From positions 1 through 41,406 of the forward strand of contig CAINCZ010000145.1 of NCBI GenBank assembly GCA_903847195.1: a DNA stretch of 41,406 nt, read 5' to 3'. Below are positions 1 to 9,151 of this stretch, piece by piece (positions within the stretch are counted from its first letter, which is position 1; each line of letters opens with the position of its first letter). The notes under the pieces are model-generated. The model ran no database searches. It saw nothing but the letters and a program-made list of their open reading frames with translations, and was not told where the DNA came from. The position numbers were made by a program, and so were the translations under genes. The stretch is from an uncultured Acidobacteriota bacterium. Lineage in GTDB: Bacteria; Acidobacteriota; Terriglobia; Terriglobales; CAINCZ01.

Positions 1-81
1 CCCGTTCTTCTGCTTGCAGGCCACCGTGCACGCCTGGCAGCCCACGCAACGGTTCAGATCGATTACCATCCCTAGTCTCAT
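1..81 (-). CDS. 4Fe-4S ferredoxin-type electron-transfer subunit (N-terminal fragment)
   Basis: Only the first 27 codons are inside the window; the gene runs off the left edge. It starts with ATG at 81 and reads [20 protein letters not shown] followed by ACKQKNG. The [11 protein letters not shown] stretch is the first cysteine cluster (C-x2-C-x2-C-x3-C) of the DmsB/PsrB/NrfC family of multi-cluster ferredoxin subunits. A GGAG ribosome-binding site sits immediately after the stop codon of the upstream molybdopterin oxidoreductase (12-nt gap), so the two are translationally adjacent. By family knowledge this subunit would carry electrons between the catalytic molybdenum subunit and a membrane partner, which would lie outside the window. 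The family call is secure; the physiological partner is not visible. Confidence 0.85.
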   Translation of the reverse strand, partial: MRLGMVIDLNRCVGCQACTVACKQKNG

Positions 82-93
82 CGCTTCTGCTCC

Positions 94-2826
94 TTACGCC
101 GCGTATACCTTTACGCGCACCGTGTTCTCTATGCCGCCTGCAACCGGGTCGATGGTGTTCAGCGGTCCAGCCAGCAACTGGTTATAGTGTGTGCGCTCGT
201 TCGTGCCCTTGCCGAGCGTGTTCACCTGCCGCCCCAACGCCCCGCCCACACCCAGCGACTCGGGATGGAACAGCTCGGAGACGTGCAGCCGGCCCTTCGT
301 CTTGCCATAGCGCGACTCCACCCACACCATCTGCCCTTCCTTCAGGCCCTTGGCGGCGGCGGTCTTGACGTTCATGCAGACCGTGTTGTACATCGGGTCC
401 AGCTTCTCGCCGGCCTCCACCAGCCACGGCAGTTGGTCCTGACCGCCCAGCCGCAGCATCGAAACCGCGATCTTGAAGTTGAACGACAACAGGTCGAATT
501 CCTTCGGCCCCGTCCTCATCTCCTTCATCAACGCGGTTTCGTTCCAGCGCGGAATCGGATCGTAGTAGGCGAACAGTTGCTGCCAGTCCACGCCCGGCAG
601 CTTGACGTTGTTCGCCTCCAGGTTCTTGCGCAGCTTCTCGCCGCCGGCGCGCAGCCCTTCGAAGTAGATCTGGTAGCGCGTCTTGCCCATGGGGAAGTGG
701 GCGTAGTTGAACATCTTCTCCGGGGCCATCTTGTCCGACCACACGCCGTTCTTCTTGAACCACTCCACGCCCTTGTCGGGCCCGACGTAAGCCTTGAGGC
801 CGCGGTCTTCGATGTCGCTCCAGGTGTATTTCTGCCCTGGCACGAGTTGCAGCTCTTCCGGCAGCTTGGCCATCACCATGCCGCGTACTTCGCCCATCAT
901 GATGCCGGCCTTGTTCATCACCCCGAACATCGGCCCCGCCGCGCCCATGCGGATCAGCATTTGCATCAGGATGTCCTGCCCCTGCCGCGTGTTGTAGATG
1001 GGCTTCACCGGGTCGCGCATCATCACCATGCGCAGGCCCATCGTGTCCTGCGTCATGATGTTGAAGCTGCCGATGTAGGCCCGCACCTCGAGCCGTTCCA
1101 GGATCGAGTGGTCGGGGAAGACGATGTCCGACATCGCCACGTTCTCGTCATAGTTGTAGGCGATACTGGCGACGAATTGCAGCTTGTTGAGCGCCTGCGT
1201 CATCATCGCCGGATCCACGCAGCTGTTGAGCGTGTTGCCGCCCAGCAGCAGCGCCGCCTCGAGCTGGTACGGTACGCCGTACTTCTGCGGGTCCAGCATC
1301 GACGCATACGCCTGGAAGGGCATGGCGTGGCGGAACGGGAAATAGGACGACAGGTCGGCCGCCTGCGGCGGATAGGTGAAGGGCTGGCCCACCGCCTCGA
1401 AGAACGGCGTGACCGTGCCGTTCTCGTCCGGCTGCAGGATCGGCCCGATAATGCAGCCCAGGTTGCCGCCCGGCACATCCATCGCGCCGACCAGTTCGTT
1501 CAGGATCTTGGTGCCCAGGTCCATCACCGTGCCGTCCTGATGATTGCCCGCGCCGCGGTAGGTCGAGACCGACGACCCGCGAATCGGCATCACTACGCCG
1601 TTGATGTTGATCGTCTCGCCGATGCGCGCGTTGTCGATGTACTCCCTGGCAATGCGCCGTATCGTCTTCGCCGGAACGGTGGACTGTTTCTCCGCCCACT
1701 CCGGCGTGTACTGCTTCATCGCCTCTTTCATCAGCGTGAAGCCTGTCTTCACCTTGCCGCCCGGCGAATCGACTTCGCCTTCCAGCAGCGGCTCAATGTT
1801 CGGCGCGTCAAACGGCACAATCCGCTTGCTCTTGGTATCGAACATCTGCGGCTTGCCCGCTGCGCTTCGCAGGTAGCCGCCATCGGAGCCGATCAGGTAC
1901 GGGCCATTGGTGCGGTTGGTCAGGAAATCAACGTCGAGTTTCTTGATCTCGTACAGGATGGTGTGGATCAGCCCCAGCACAAAGCTGTGGTCGCCGCCCG
2001 GACGGATCGGCACCCACTCGCCCTTGGCCGCCTCCGGCGAGCAGCGCGGATCGACCGTCACCAGTTTCAACCCGTTGGCTATCGCATCGGCCAGACCGCG
2101 GGTCTCGCCGTTGGCCACCCCGATGTTGAACGCGATCGTACGCCCGATGCTGAGGTGATACTTGCCGTACACCCCGTCGGTGACCGAGGTCGGAAAGGCG
2201 GCCTGCACCAGCTCCGTCGCGTAGTGAACCGTGCAGAGCGGCCCGTTGGTGGTCGTGATGTTCGGCGTGCCGAAGGCTGCCGCCACATAGGGCATGAAGC
2301 TGCAGAAGATATCCATGCCGCCGAAGCCGATGTTGACCATGTTGCGGCGCGGGTCTTTTTCCTTCACGGCCTTGAACTTCTTGGCGGCCGTGTCCAGCGC
2401 CTCGTCCCACGAGATTTCCACCCAGCCCGGGTCCTGGTCGTAGCCTTTCTTCGGGTTGGTGCGCTTCAGCGGCGCCTTCACGCGGTAAGGGTTGTACAGG
2501 TTCTGGATGAGCGAGAGTCCGCGCGGACAGAGCGTACCTTTGTTGGTCGGCGCATCCGGGTTGCCCTTCACTTCCGTCACCACGCCGTTCGTCAACTTGT
2601 ACTGCACTCCGCAGTCGCCCCGCATGCACATGCGGCAGTAGCTGTAATGCCATTCCCCGTCCTGCGGTTTGGCGGCGGCCGTCGCCTTCGATACCAGGGG
2701 TGAGTCTCTCGGCCCGAGCACTCCGGTGCCCAATACCGCCAGCGCCCCCGTTACTCCGGCGGTTATGCCTGCGGTTTTTAGAAAGCTGCGTCGTGTCACG
2801 TTTATTTTATTTGTGCTCGTATCCAT
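94..2826 (-). CDS. Tat-exported molybdopterin oxidoreductase catalytic subunit (DMSO reductase superfamily)
   Basis: This 910-residue protein is the large subunit of a complex iron-sulfur molybdoenzyme. The N-terminus carries a twin-arginine signal (TRRSFLK, R12-R13) followed by a hydrophobic Ala/Gly stretch to about residue 50, so the mature enzyme should be periplasmic. An N-terminal 4Fe-4S site follows: C64, C67, C72 and C100, with C100 in GTLCPRG. Its C-x2-C-x4-C spacing differs from the usual C-x2-C-x3-C. The body shows typical molybdopterin-binding stretches (ISWDEAL, NGPLCTVH, VDPRCSPEA, IRPGGD) and a C-terminal dinucleotide-binding domain. A GGAGG lies 9 nt before the ATG. It is followed by a ferredoxin subunit, a PsrAB/PhsAB/TtrAB/PadB-like arrangement. 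The substrate cannot be assigned; sulfur oxyanion, arsenic, aromatic hydroxylation or phenylacetyl-CoA-type chemistry all remain possible. Confidence 0.9.
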   Translation of the reverse strand: MDTSTNKINVTRRSFLKTAGITAGVTGALAVLGTGVLGPRDSPLVSKATAAAKPQDGEWHYSYCRMCMRGDCGVQYKLTNGVVTEVKGNPDAPTNKGTLCPRGLSLIQNLYNPYRVKAPLKRTNPKKGYDQDPGWVEISWDEALDTAAKKFKAVKEKDPRRNMVNIGFGGMDIFCSFMPYVAAAFGTPNITTTNGPLCTVHYATELVQAAFPTSVTDGVYGKYHLSIGRTIAFNIGVANGETRGLADAIANGLKLVTVDPRCSPEAAKGEWVPIRPGGDHSFVLGLIHTILYEIKKLDVDFLTNRTNGPYLIGSDGGYLRSAAGKPQMFDTKSKRIVPFDAPNIEPLLEGEVDSPGGKVKTGFTLMKEAMKQYTPEWAEKQSTVPAKTIRRIAREYIDNARIGETININGVVMPIRGSSVSTYRGAGNHQDGTVMDLGTKILNELVGAMDVPGGNLGCIIGPILQPDENGTVTPFFEAVGQPFTYPPQAADLSSYFPFRHAMPFQAYASMLDPQKYGVPYQLEAALLLGGNTLNSCVDPAMMTQALNKLQFVASIAYNYDENVAMSDIVFPDHSILERLEVRAYIGSFNIMTQDTMGLRMVMMRDPVKPIYNTRQGQDILMQMLIRMGAAGPMFGVMNKAGIMMGEVRGMVMAKLPEELQLVPGQKYTWSDIEDRGLKAYVGPDKGVEWFKKNGVWSDKMAPEKMFNYAHFPMGKTRYQIYFEGLRAGGEKLRKNLEANNVKLPGVDWQQLFAYYDPIPRWNETALMKEMRTGPKEFDLLSFNFKIAVSMLRLGGQDQLPWLVEAGEKLDPMYNTVCMNVKTAAAKGLKEGQMVWVESRYGKTKGRLHVSELFHPESLGVGGALGRQVNTLGKGTNERTHYNQLLAGPLNTIDPVAGGIENTVRVKVYAA

Positions 2827-3347
2827 CTGTTCATGCCTCCGAACTCAGCTTCGCGTTGCTCGCATCTCCCTCCCCGGCTCGCTCCAAGCGCGTTCCGGAA
2901 ACGGGCAAAGCACTGATTGGCGGAATTATCCACGGTTTTAATGTGCATTCGGCGTTCCACTGCCACGGCGCACACTTTGTCTCCCCGAGCCTCTCGCCTG
3001 AACCGCAATTCCTCGCTTCCTCTGCACCCCGCACGCCAATTTGCCGCTGTTATTCGGACTTATCTCGCCACCAGAGCCTCCGCGTCAGTCCGCCACGCCA
3101 GCGCCCGAGCCTCCACGATTTCTATTTCGGGACAAGTCTTCGTCAGTTATGTTGAAGGCGCGGTCAGATTTGACGACATTTCGGCATTCGTGCCGCAGCC
3201 GCCAAGACGCTTTGGCGTTGATGGGAGCGTCCATAGCGGTGTTTTCGGGGTGGAGTTTGCGCTCAGACTTCCGCGTGCGGAACCGCTCGCTTGTCTTGAG
3301 ATACCCGTGATTCGGTGCTAAGCTGCCGATTCGAGGCCGCACGAAAA
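2827..3347. other. Divergent intergenic region between molybdoenzyme and wHTH-TPR regulator
   Basis: About 520 bases separate two divergently transcribed genes. I see no convincing gene here: the open frames overlap each other on both strands, lack ribosome-binding sites and have low-complexity composition. It contains the GGAGG for the molybdoenzyme on the minus strand and, near the right end, a weak promoter-like pair for the regulator (listed separately). It should hold the control signals for both genes, but no clear operator palindrome was found by eye. Confidence 0.5.
3296..3324 (+). promoter_or_regulatory. Possible sigma70-type promoter of the wHTH-TPR regulator
   Basis: TTGAGA (3296-3301) and TAAGCT (3319-3324) are separated by exactly 17 bases. 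If this is the promoter, transcription would begin near 3331, which would exclude the in-frame GTG at 3315 as a start and favour the ATG at 3348. The hexamers are imperfect, so this is a tentative call. Confidence 0.3.
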
Positions 3348-4667
3348 ATGGGGAAGTGCTTTCATTTTGATGCCTTTGCGCTTTACCCCGAGAGTGGGGA
3401 GTTCTACAAGGCGAAGCGCAAATTGCGGATCGGAGCGCAGGAGGCGGTATTTCTCGCAACCTTGCTGGAAGCATCGGGCCAATTCGTTTCCCGCGCGGAA
3501 ATGGAGGCCCGGTTGTGGCCGAACCAGGCGATCGGACTCAATAGTCTCAACGTAGTTGCCAGCCGCGCGCGAAAGCTCCTGGCCGAGGAGCCCGCCAACC
3601 CCAGATTCATCAAGACGGTCGGACGCCGCGGGTACTGCTTCATCCATCCGGTGCACGTCGCCGAGGAGCAGACCGCCGAGAATGCCGATGCCGCCGATTT
3701 CCACCTGCAGATGGGTATGCACCTGGTTGAGGTCCGGACCGAGGAGAGCCTGAAGAAGAGCTTTCAGGAGTTCCGGCGCGCCATTGCGGAGCTTCCGACG
3801 CACGCGCTCGCCTATGCGGGGCTGGCCGATGCCTTCATCGTGTCGGCGATGTATGGCGTGCTTCACCCGGGTGAGTGTTTCCTGCGGGCGAGATCGGCGG
3901 CGGCGCGCGCCCTGCGGATCGAACCCGAGTTGACGGAAGCCAAGTGTTCCGAGGCGTGGGTGAAGCTCTGCCTGGACAGGGACTGGGAAGGCGCCCATCG
4001 GGCATTCACGGAAGTCGTGCGGGAACGGCCGGAATATCCGCGGGCCTGGAACGGTCTCTCCATGCTGATGTGCGCCACCGGGCGCGCGGAAGAAGCGATT
4101 GAGACCATGCGGAAGGCATGGACCTTCGATGCCGATTCGCCGACCCTGAGCGCTCTGTCCGGCATCGTCTATTACCGGGCGAGAAGGTTCTCTGAAGCTG
4201 CGGAACACGCCCGGCGCGCCCTGCTCTGCAACGAAGGTTCCTCGCTGGCGAACGAATGTCTAGCCCTGAGCTATCTGCAGTTGGGCGACTCACCCAGAGC
4301 AATCCAGCACTTCCAGCGCGCCTATGAACTCTCCGGCAACGGACCGGTGGTGCTGGGCTTTCTCGGATACGCCCATGGCGTAAGCGGAGATAAGAAGAAA
4401 GCCCAGGCCGTGTTACAGGAGTTGATGGAACGACGCACCCGCGACTACGTGCTGCCGCAAGCCATCGCGCTCGTTCATGCGGGGCTCGGTGAGCGGGACC
4501 AGGCGTTCAACTGGCTGGAGAAGGCTTGCGACGAGCATTCGCACTCGGTGCTGTTCCTGCCCGTGGAACCCATGCTGGACCATCTTCGCAAGGACGAGAG
4601 ATTCACCCGCCTGCTGCAGCGGGTGGGTTTTACCAGGCCGGTCATCGTGCACAAGCCGCGCAAGTAG
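3348..4667 (+). CDS. Winged-helix DNA-binding protein with TPR repeats (transcriptional regulator)
   Basis: Residues about 1-102 form an OmpR/PhoB/ToxR-type C-terminal winged helix. Recognisable pieces are the F-x-FDAFALYP entry strand, the VSRAEMEARLWP and LNVVASRARKLL helices, and the FIKTVGRRGYCF wing. From about residue 118 to the end the protein is helical with tetratricopeptide-like repeats (for example ALAYAGLADAFIVSAM, YPRAWNGLSMLMCATGRAEEAIE). No receiver domain and no transmembrane segment are visible, so it is not a classical response regulator or a CadC-type sensor. This architecture is common in Acidobacteriota. I chose ATG 3348 because the alternative GTG at 3315 has no Shine-Dalgarno and overlaps a promoter-like -10. 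It is divergent from the molybdoenzyme and upstream of the hydrolase operon, and could control either; the target is unknown. Confidence 0.85.
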   Translation: MGKCFHFDAFALYPESGEFYKAKRKLRIGAQEAVFLATLLEASGQFVSRAEMEARLWPNQAIGLNSLNVVASRARKLLAEEPANPRFIKTVGRRGYCFIHPVHVAEEQTAENADAADFHLQMGMHLVEVRTEESLKKSFQEFRRAIAELPTHALAYAGLADAFIVSAMYGVLHPGECFLRARSAAARALRIEPELTEAKCSEAWVKLCLDRDWEGAHRAFTEVVRERPEYPRAWNGLSMLMCATGRAEEAIETMRKAWTFDADSPTLSALSGIVYYRARRFSEAAEHARRALLCNEGSSLANECLALSYLQLGDSPRAIQHFQRAYELSGNGPVVLGFLGYAHGVSGDKKKAQAVLQELMERRTRDYVLPQAIALVHAGLGERDQAFNWLEKACDEHSHSVLFLPVEPMLDHLRKDERFTRLLQRVGFTRPVIVHKPRK

Positions 4668-4894
4668 CGTTTCTTCCGGCGTCTGTCCCCACTCACAATC
4701 TTGCGCTGCAGGGCGCCGATGCACGCGATCCTCCGGCCTGACCGGCCCGTTCATCGGTATGGCAATACGGCAATCACGCAGGCGTGGCAGAATCTGCCGC
4801 GGGCAGGGAAGTGTTTGTTAGCGACTGTTAGTGAATGAAAGAAACGTGGAGGGTCACATTGAGGTAATGTTGGCGCCGTTACGAAAGGAAGAGC

Positions 4895-5668
4895 ATGCGA
4901 TCTGAAGACATTCAACTGGTGGATGGCAGTGTGACGCTTCCGGCAGTCGTGCGCCGGCCGGAGCGGCCTGGTCCGTGGCCGGGGATCGTTCTCGGTGCGG
5001 GGGGGCTCGGCCAAGGCAACATTCATGAAATGGACTGGCTGGGGACGCCGCTGGTCGAAGCCGGCTTCATGGTGGTCAGCATCAGCTACCGTGCCGCCTA
5101 CCCCGGGGATGACGATCGCGATTTCGGGCTCGGACTCGATGTGCTGCAGAAAGAAGCCAACGTAGACCAGGAGCGCATTGCCCTGGTCGGTGATTCACGC
5201 GGCGGCATGAGCGCCCTGCGCACCGCGGCGGTGGACAAGCGCGTCAAGGCCGTAGTCGGCCTTGCCCCGCCTTGCGACATGAAGCACAACGTGCGCGGCA
5301 CCATGCTGTACGCGCCGATGCGTCACCAGACGCAGATTGTAATGATGGGCGGCGAGCCGGATGAAGTGCCGCACCTTTACGAACGCGTGCAGGCCATCAG
5401 CTACGCGGACCGCATCAAGGTTCCGGTGCTGATGGTGCATGGCCTCTTCGACCTGCACGCGCCCGCCGAGATGTCCATCTACATGGAGCGCGAACTGCGC
5501 CGCCACGGGCACAACGACGTCACCGTCGAACTGCTCGAAGGCCTCGGTCACTTCTGGGAGCGGCAGCACTGGGGCGACGAGCACTGGCGCGTGATCGAGA
5601 TCGTGCGCGCGTGGCTGCTGAAGAAGATCGGGACGCAAGAGATGGTGAAAGCCCAGGCCAAAGCGTGA
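4895..5668 (+). CDS. Alpha/beta hydrolase, dienelactone-hydrolase-like
   Basis: The 257-residue protein has the serine-hydrolase triad in order: nucleophile S101 in GDSRGG, acid D186 in VHGLFDLHAP, and H219 in GLGHF. An oxyanion-hole stretch (VLGAGGLGQG) lies near residue 32. The overall plan matches the prolyl-oligopeptidase/dienelactone-hydrolase branch. There is no signal peptide, so it is cytoplasmic. AAAGGAAG lies just before the ATG. The stop codon is 17 nt from the start of an aromatic-acid-type MFS carrier, with an outer-membrane barrel after that, so a plausible job is hydrolysing an ester or lactone brought in by those transporters. An esterase of another substrate class cannot be excluded. 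Confidence 0.85.
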   Translation: MRSEDIQLVDGSVTLPAVVRRPERPGPWPGIVLGAGGLGQGNIHEMDWLGTPLVEAGFMVVSISYRAAYPGDDDRDFGLGLDVLQKEANVDQERIALVGDSRGGMSALRTAAVDKRVKAVVGLAPPCDMKHNVRGTMLYAPMRHQTQIVMMGGEPDEVPHLYERVQAISYADRIKVPVLMVHGLFDLHAPAEMSIYMERELRRHGHNDVTVELLEGLGHFWERQHWGDEHWRVIEIVRAWLLKKIGTQEMVKAQAKA

Positions 5669-5685
5669 CCGAAAGGAGACGACCG

Positions 5686-7098
5686 GTGAGCGAACAGGCA
5701 GGTGCAATGCAATCCGTCGCCGTGAAGCGCCAGCAGACCTATACGGATTTCCTCGACAATTCGCCGATGAACTCCACGCTTTGGCTCCTGCTGTTCGGCT
5801 TGATCCTGGCGACGGCGCTGGACGGCATGGACCTAATGGTAGCCTCGTTCGCCATGCCGGGGATCATCCGGGAGTTCAAATTGAATCCCGCGCTGGCGGG
5901 CGGCGTTCTCTCGGCTGCCAACGTCGGGTTGGCCGTGGGTGCCATACTCATTCCGATTGCGGCGGATCGCATCGGGCGCAAGCCCATCTTTCAATGGGTG
6001 CTGCTGACGTTTGCGCTCGGCAGCTTGCTGAGCGCCATTGCCCCCAACTACCAGACGCTGATGGCGGCGCGTTTCGTGACTGGCCTCGGACTGGGCGCGG
6101 AGAATCCCGTCTGCCTGGCGATGATCACGGAATACTCCCCCCGGCGCCTGCGACACCTTCTCCTCCCGGCGCCGTCAATCGCCTTTGGTGTGGGTTTCAT
6201 TTTGGCGGCGCTGATTTCCATCTGGCTGATTCCGGCCTATGGATGGCGGGCGGTGTTCTATGCGGGCGTGGTGCCGGCGCTGATGATTACCTATGTGCGG
6301 CGGTACATGCCGGAGTCGGTTCGCTTCCTGCTGTCGAAGGGCAGGATAGAAGAAGCGGGCGCGATCACCCGCGGGATGGCCGAACGAGCGGGCATAACGG
6401 ACCTGGAACTCGTTCCGCCTCCGCTGGTCAAGGCGGAAGCCAAGCCGGGCATCCTCCAGCAGCTGGCGCTGCTTAGGCCGGTCTGGGTGCCCACGCTGCT
6501 GCTAGTCATCTATCTCTTTTGCTCGTTCATTCAGACCTTCGGCGTGACCGCTTGGCTGCCGGCGCGGTTTGTGCGCCAGGGGTTCACCCTGACGCGCAGC
6601 TTCGGCTACATGCTGATGATCATGGCGATGGCTCCTTTTTCTCACCTGATCGGCATGTGGCTGATGGCGAGAATGAAGCGGCAGGCGGCGGCGCTGCTGA
6701 TGACGACGGTTGCGTCGTTCTTCTTCATCCTCTTCGGCCTGTCGTTCGCCTACAAGTGGCCCATCTACATGATCGTGGGATCGCAGGTGCTGCAGGCGCT
6801 GTTCTCGCAGGGCGTGGTTTCGGTTGTCTTTACCATCAGTGCCGAGATATTCCCGACGCAGGTGCGAGGAGTGGGCGTAGGACTGGTCGGCGGGGTCGGG
6901 CGCTTTGGCGCCGCCTTCGGGCCGTTCATCGTCGGCATGGCGCTTCACTGGAGAGCGCAACTCAGCCACGTCGTCTATTTGCTGGCGGTGCCGCTATTCG
7001 TCATCGCGGTCATCACCTTCTTCGTGCTCAAGGTTGACCCGCGAGGAAGGGCGCTGGAGGAGATTAGCGCGGGCAAGCCGCAACTGGCTGCCCACTGA
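5686..7098 (+). CDS. MFS transporter, aromatic acid:H+ symporter (PcaK/BenK) type
   Basis: This is a 12-helix major facilitator carrier. Transmembrane segment 1 contains the DGMD motif (DG-x-D) typical of the aromatic-acid/H+ symporter family, and the loop between helices 2 and 3 has the MFS signature ADRIGRKP. A matching central-loop motif (PESVRFLLSKGR) follows helix 6. I start it at GTG 5686, which has GGAG 7 nt upstream; an in-frame open stretch reaches back to 5611 but would overlap the hydrolase gene. It lies in an operon between the alpha/beta hydrolase and an outer-membrane barrel, consistent with import of a carboxylated aromatic or related organic acid. The substrate is inferred from family only. 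Confidence 0.87.
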   Translation: MSEQAGAMQSVAVKRQQTYTDFLDNSPMNSTLWLLLFGLILATALDGMDLMVASFAMPGIIREFKLNPALAGGVLSAANVGLAVGAILIPIAADRIGRKPIFQWVLLTFALGSLLSAIAPNYQTLMAARFVTGLGLGAENPVCLAMITEYSPRRLRHLLLPAPSIAFGVGFILAALISIWLIPAYGWRAVFYAGVVPALMITYVRRYMPESVRFLLSKGRIEEAGAITRGMAERAGITDLELVPPPLVKAEAKPGILQQLALLRPVWVPTLLLVIYLFCSFIQTFGVTAWLPARFVRQGFTLTRSFGYMLMIMAMAPFSHLIGMWLMARMKRQAAALLMTTVASFFFILFGLSFAYKWPIYMIVGSQVLQALFSQGVVSVVFTISAEIFPTQVRGVGVGLVGGVGRFGAAFGPFIVGMALHWRAQLSHVVYLLAVPLFVIAVITFFVLKVDPRGRALEEISAGKPQLAAH

Positions 7099-7103
7099 CA
7101 TCC

Positions 7104-7135
7104 GCTCAGTGCATGGTTTGCTGAGCGCACTGAGC
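7104..7135 (+). repeat. Intercistronic stem-loop between MFS and outer-membrane barrel genes
   Basis: A perfect 9-bp inverted repeat, GCTCAGTGC (7104-7112) and GCACTGAGC (7127-7135), encloses a 14-nt loop. It lies directly after the MFS stop codon. No T-run follows, so it is more likely an mRNA-stabilising or partial attenuating hairpin than a full terminator. Confidence 0.45.
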
Positions 7136-7267
7136 AAATGCCACACGAAAACACAGGACGAAGAAACCCCCGCATCGAGGGGTACAGGCGAAGTGTCCGC
7201 GGACCACAGATTTGCTGGTTGAACTTCGATTGATGCTGCACCGAGTTCATTTGCGAGGAGACGGAAG

Positions 7268-8980
7268 ATGCGTCACATAGCAGTCCTTTTCATCATTGTT
7301 GGGCTCTTGGCAATGCCGCTGCTGGCCGCCGATGCAACGGCGCCGCAGCCCACCACCGACGTGAGCGCCACGGCCTCGGCCTCCGATCAGGCCAAGCCGG
7401 CGGCAGAAGGCGCAGCCAAACCGCGCCGCGTACCCCAAACCGTCGCGGGCGAGGCCGGCGGGTTCCTCTTCCGCTCGCTCGTCGGCGACAGAGTGCAGAA
7501 GAAGACCGGCGTGATTGTCGAGAACTACATTCAGATCAGCTGCGCCCGCTCGAGCGCGCTGGACTCCACGGCTTCGAAATGGGGCAACGGCCTCAACGAT
7601 CCGGTGGTTACCGACCCGGGATGCTCGTTCTACGACATCAGCATGGCCATTCACCGCGACTTGGTCAGCAACCTGAACCCGCAGATTGGCCCGGTGCCCG
7701 GCCCGGTGCCGAAGAAGTTTTCCTGGGGCTTCAACCAGGCGGTCTCTTACGGGCGCAACGGCACGTCGTCCCGCATGGCTGGCATCGAAGCGAACTGGTC
7801 GGTTAACGATCCCGGCTCCTACAACCCGACTCTGGGTGCGCAGTTGAAGCAGAATTACCTGTCGCTGCCGGTTTCGCGGGTGCAGCTCTACATCCCGGTT
7901 TTCCTGGGCATGGAGTTGACTTTTGGCCGCATGCCCGCCGGGCTCGGCTATGAAATTCCGCCCATGGTTCGTCCCGGTCCGAACTTCTTCTACAGCAAGG
8001 TGTACGCCACGCCGGGGCAGTTCAACCAGATCTTCGGCGCGCTGCTGTCGGCCAACCTGATGCGCGACCCGAAGCTTGGCTACCTGATGGGCGAGTTCGG
8101 CGTGAACCAAGGGCCGATGAGCTACCACCCGAAGAGCGGCAAGAAGAACTTCACCGCCTTCCTGCATTACCGCACGCCGAAGATGCAGACGGGAATCAAG
8201 GCCGCAGCGGTCTGGGGACCTGACAACATCCTGCCGGGCGCGCCCTGTACCAACGCGAGCGGCCTGTGCGCTTCCAACCTGCAGGGACCGGCGCTGGCGC
8301 CGATCAGCTTCGTGGGCGGCGTGCTGCCGGCGGGAGTAGCCGGCTGGGGTTCCAACAACCAGTACTATCCGCTCTTCAAGGTCATCTCGCCGCGGGCGCA
8401 GGACCGGCTCTCCAGTTCGCTGAGCATGTACCACAACTTCGGTCCGAAGTGGCGCTGGGTGGTCGATCTGCAGTACGGCAAGCAGTGGGGCGACGGGCGG
8501 TCGGACACCGTTCTCATGCTGGGTCCGAACCACTATCAGTCTGGCTTCACCGGGGGGCACTGGGGCGACATCATGAGCCAGGTGACGTACCAGATCAAGT
8601 CCAAGTGGTCGGCCGGTATCCGCGCCGAACACTTCATCAACCGCGACGGCATCGGCGCTACGCCGGCCTGCGGCTGGATCGGCAGCGCGGCCCCCGGCGG
8701 GCAGGGCGCCCTGTGCAAGAGCAACCTCAATGAAGTCACCTTCGGCGTGCACTACGATCTGAACAAGTTCGTCCAGATCGCGCCGGAGCTGCGCTATGAC
8801 TTCCAGGACCACAGCCACGGCCTCAATGCCTTTGGCGTGACCAACCTGGACGTCACCAACGTGATCACCAACGGGGTGGTGACCAGCACCGCGCTGGCAC
8901 CGAACAAAGCACTCAGCCAGAATTACCTGGCGCATAACCATCAGTACGTGATGTCGATCAACCTGCTGCTGAACTTCTAG
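7268..8980 (+). CDS. Putative outer-membrane beta-barrel porin (BBP2/OmpL-like)
   Basis: A Sec signal peptide is clear (MRHIAVLFIIVGLLAMPLLA with AADA cleavage region), followed by an Ala/Thr/Pro-rich linker to about residue 55. The rest is rich in alternating aromatic/hydrophobic strands (for example VDLQYGKQWG, EVTFGVHYDL, IAPELRYDF). The chain ends YVMSINLLLNF, with the C-terminal phenylalanine expected for Bam-dependent barrels. Length (570 residues) and style fit the putative beta-barrel porin-2 group. GAGGAGACGGAAG precedes the ATG. It closes the hydrolase-MFS operon, so it likely provides outer-membrane passage for the same substrate. Two Cys pairs in predicted loops may form disulfides. 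The barrel call is solid; substrate specificity is unknown. Confidence 0.75.
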   Translation: MRHIAVLFIIVGLLAMPLLAADATAPQPTTDVSATASASDQAKPAAEGAAKPRRVPQTVAGEAGGFLFRSLVGDRVQKKTGVIVENYIQISCARSSALDSTASKWGNGLNDPVVTDPGCSFYDISMAIHRDLVSNLNPQIGPVPGPVPKKFSWGFNQAVSYGRNGTSSRMAGIEANWSVNDPGSYNPTLGAQLKQNYLSLPVSRVQLYIPVFLGMELTFGRMPAGLGYEIPPMVRPGPNFFYSKVYATPGQFNQIFGALLSANLMRDPKLGYLMGEFGVNQGPMSYHPKSGKKNFTAFLHYRTPKMQTGIKAAAVWGPDNILPGAPCTNASGLCASNLQGPALAPISFVGGVLPAGVAGWGSNNQYYPLFKVISPRAQDRLSSSLSMYHNFGPKWRWVVDLQYGKQWGDGRSDTVLMLGPNHYQSGFTGGHWGDIMSQVTYQIKSKWSAGIRAEHFINRDGIGATPACGWIGSAAPGGQGALCKSNLNEVTFGVHYDLNKFVQIAPELRYDFQDHSHGLNAFGVTNLDVTNVITNGVVTSTALAPNKALSQNYLAHNHQYVMSINLLLNF

Positions 8981-9014
8981 CTTCCTCCGGTCGCGCTGGT
9001 TGCGGCAGTGAGGC

Positions 9015-9055
9015 AAATAGTATCCCGCCCGCCTTGCGCGGGCGGGATACTATTT
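9015..9055 (+). terminator. Strong hairpin terminator after the hydrolase-MFS-porin operon
   Basis: A perfect 18-bp stem (9015-9032 with 9038-9055) encloses a 5-base loop CTTGC. The outer part is A/T-rich (AAATAGTATC on the left, GATACTATTT on the right), so both strands can yield a U-run after the GC core. It sits 35 nt after the porin stop. Confidence 0.8.
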
Positions 9056-9151
9056 CTGTCGCTGAGGAACCGTCAATGCGGTTCGGTGAGTATCGACGCG
9101 TTCCAATCAGCGAACACAAGACTAGGTCCTTCTCCAGCGGGAGCGAACTGC

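Noticed and set aside
187..2703. An 838-codon open frame on the plus strand opposite the molybdoenzyme
   Set aside because: It is the antisense shadow of a high-GC gene: His/Arg/Leu-rich, no domains, no ribosome-binding site, fully overlapped by a well supported gene.
5611..5685. Extended N-terminus of the MFS carrier starting inside the hydrolase gene
   Set aside because: It would overlap the hydrolase by 58 nt, adds a charged non-homologous tail, and GTG 5686 has a proper GGAG.
7247..9016. A 589-codon minus-strand open frame opposite the porin gene
   Set aside because: Antisense shadow; the plus strand encodes a signal peptide and barrel strands with a C-terminal Phe, and the minus-strand product has no recognisable features.
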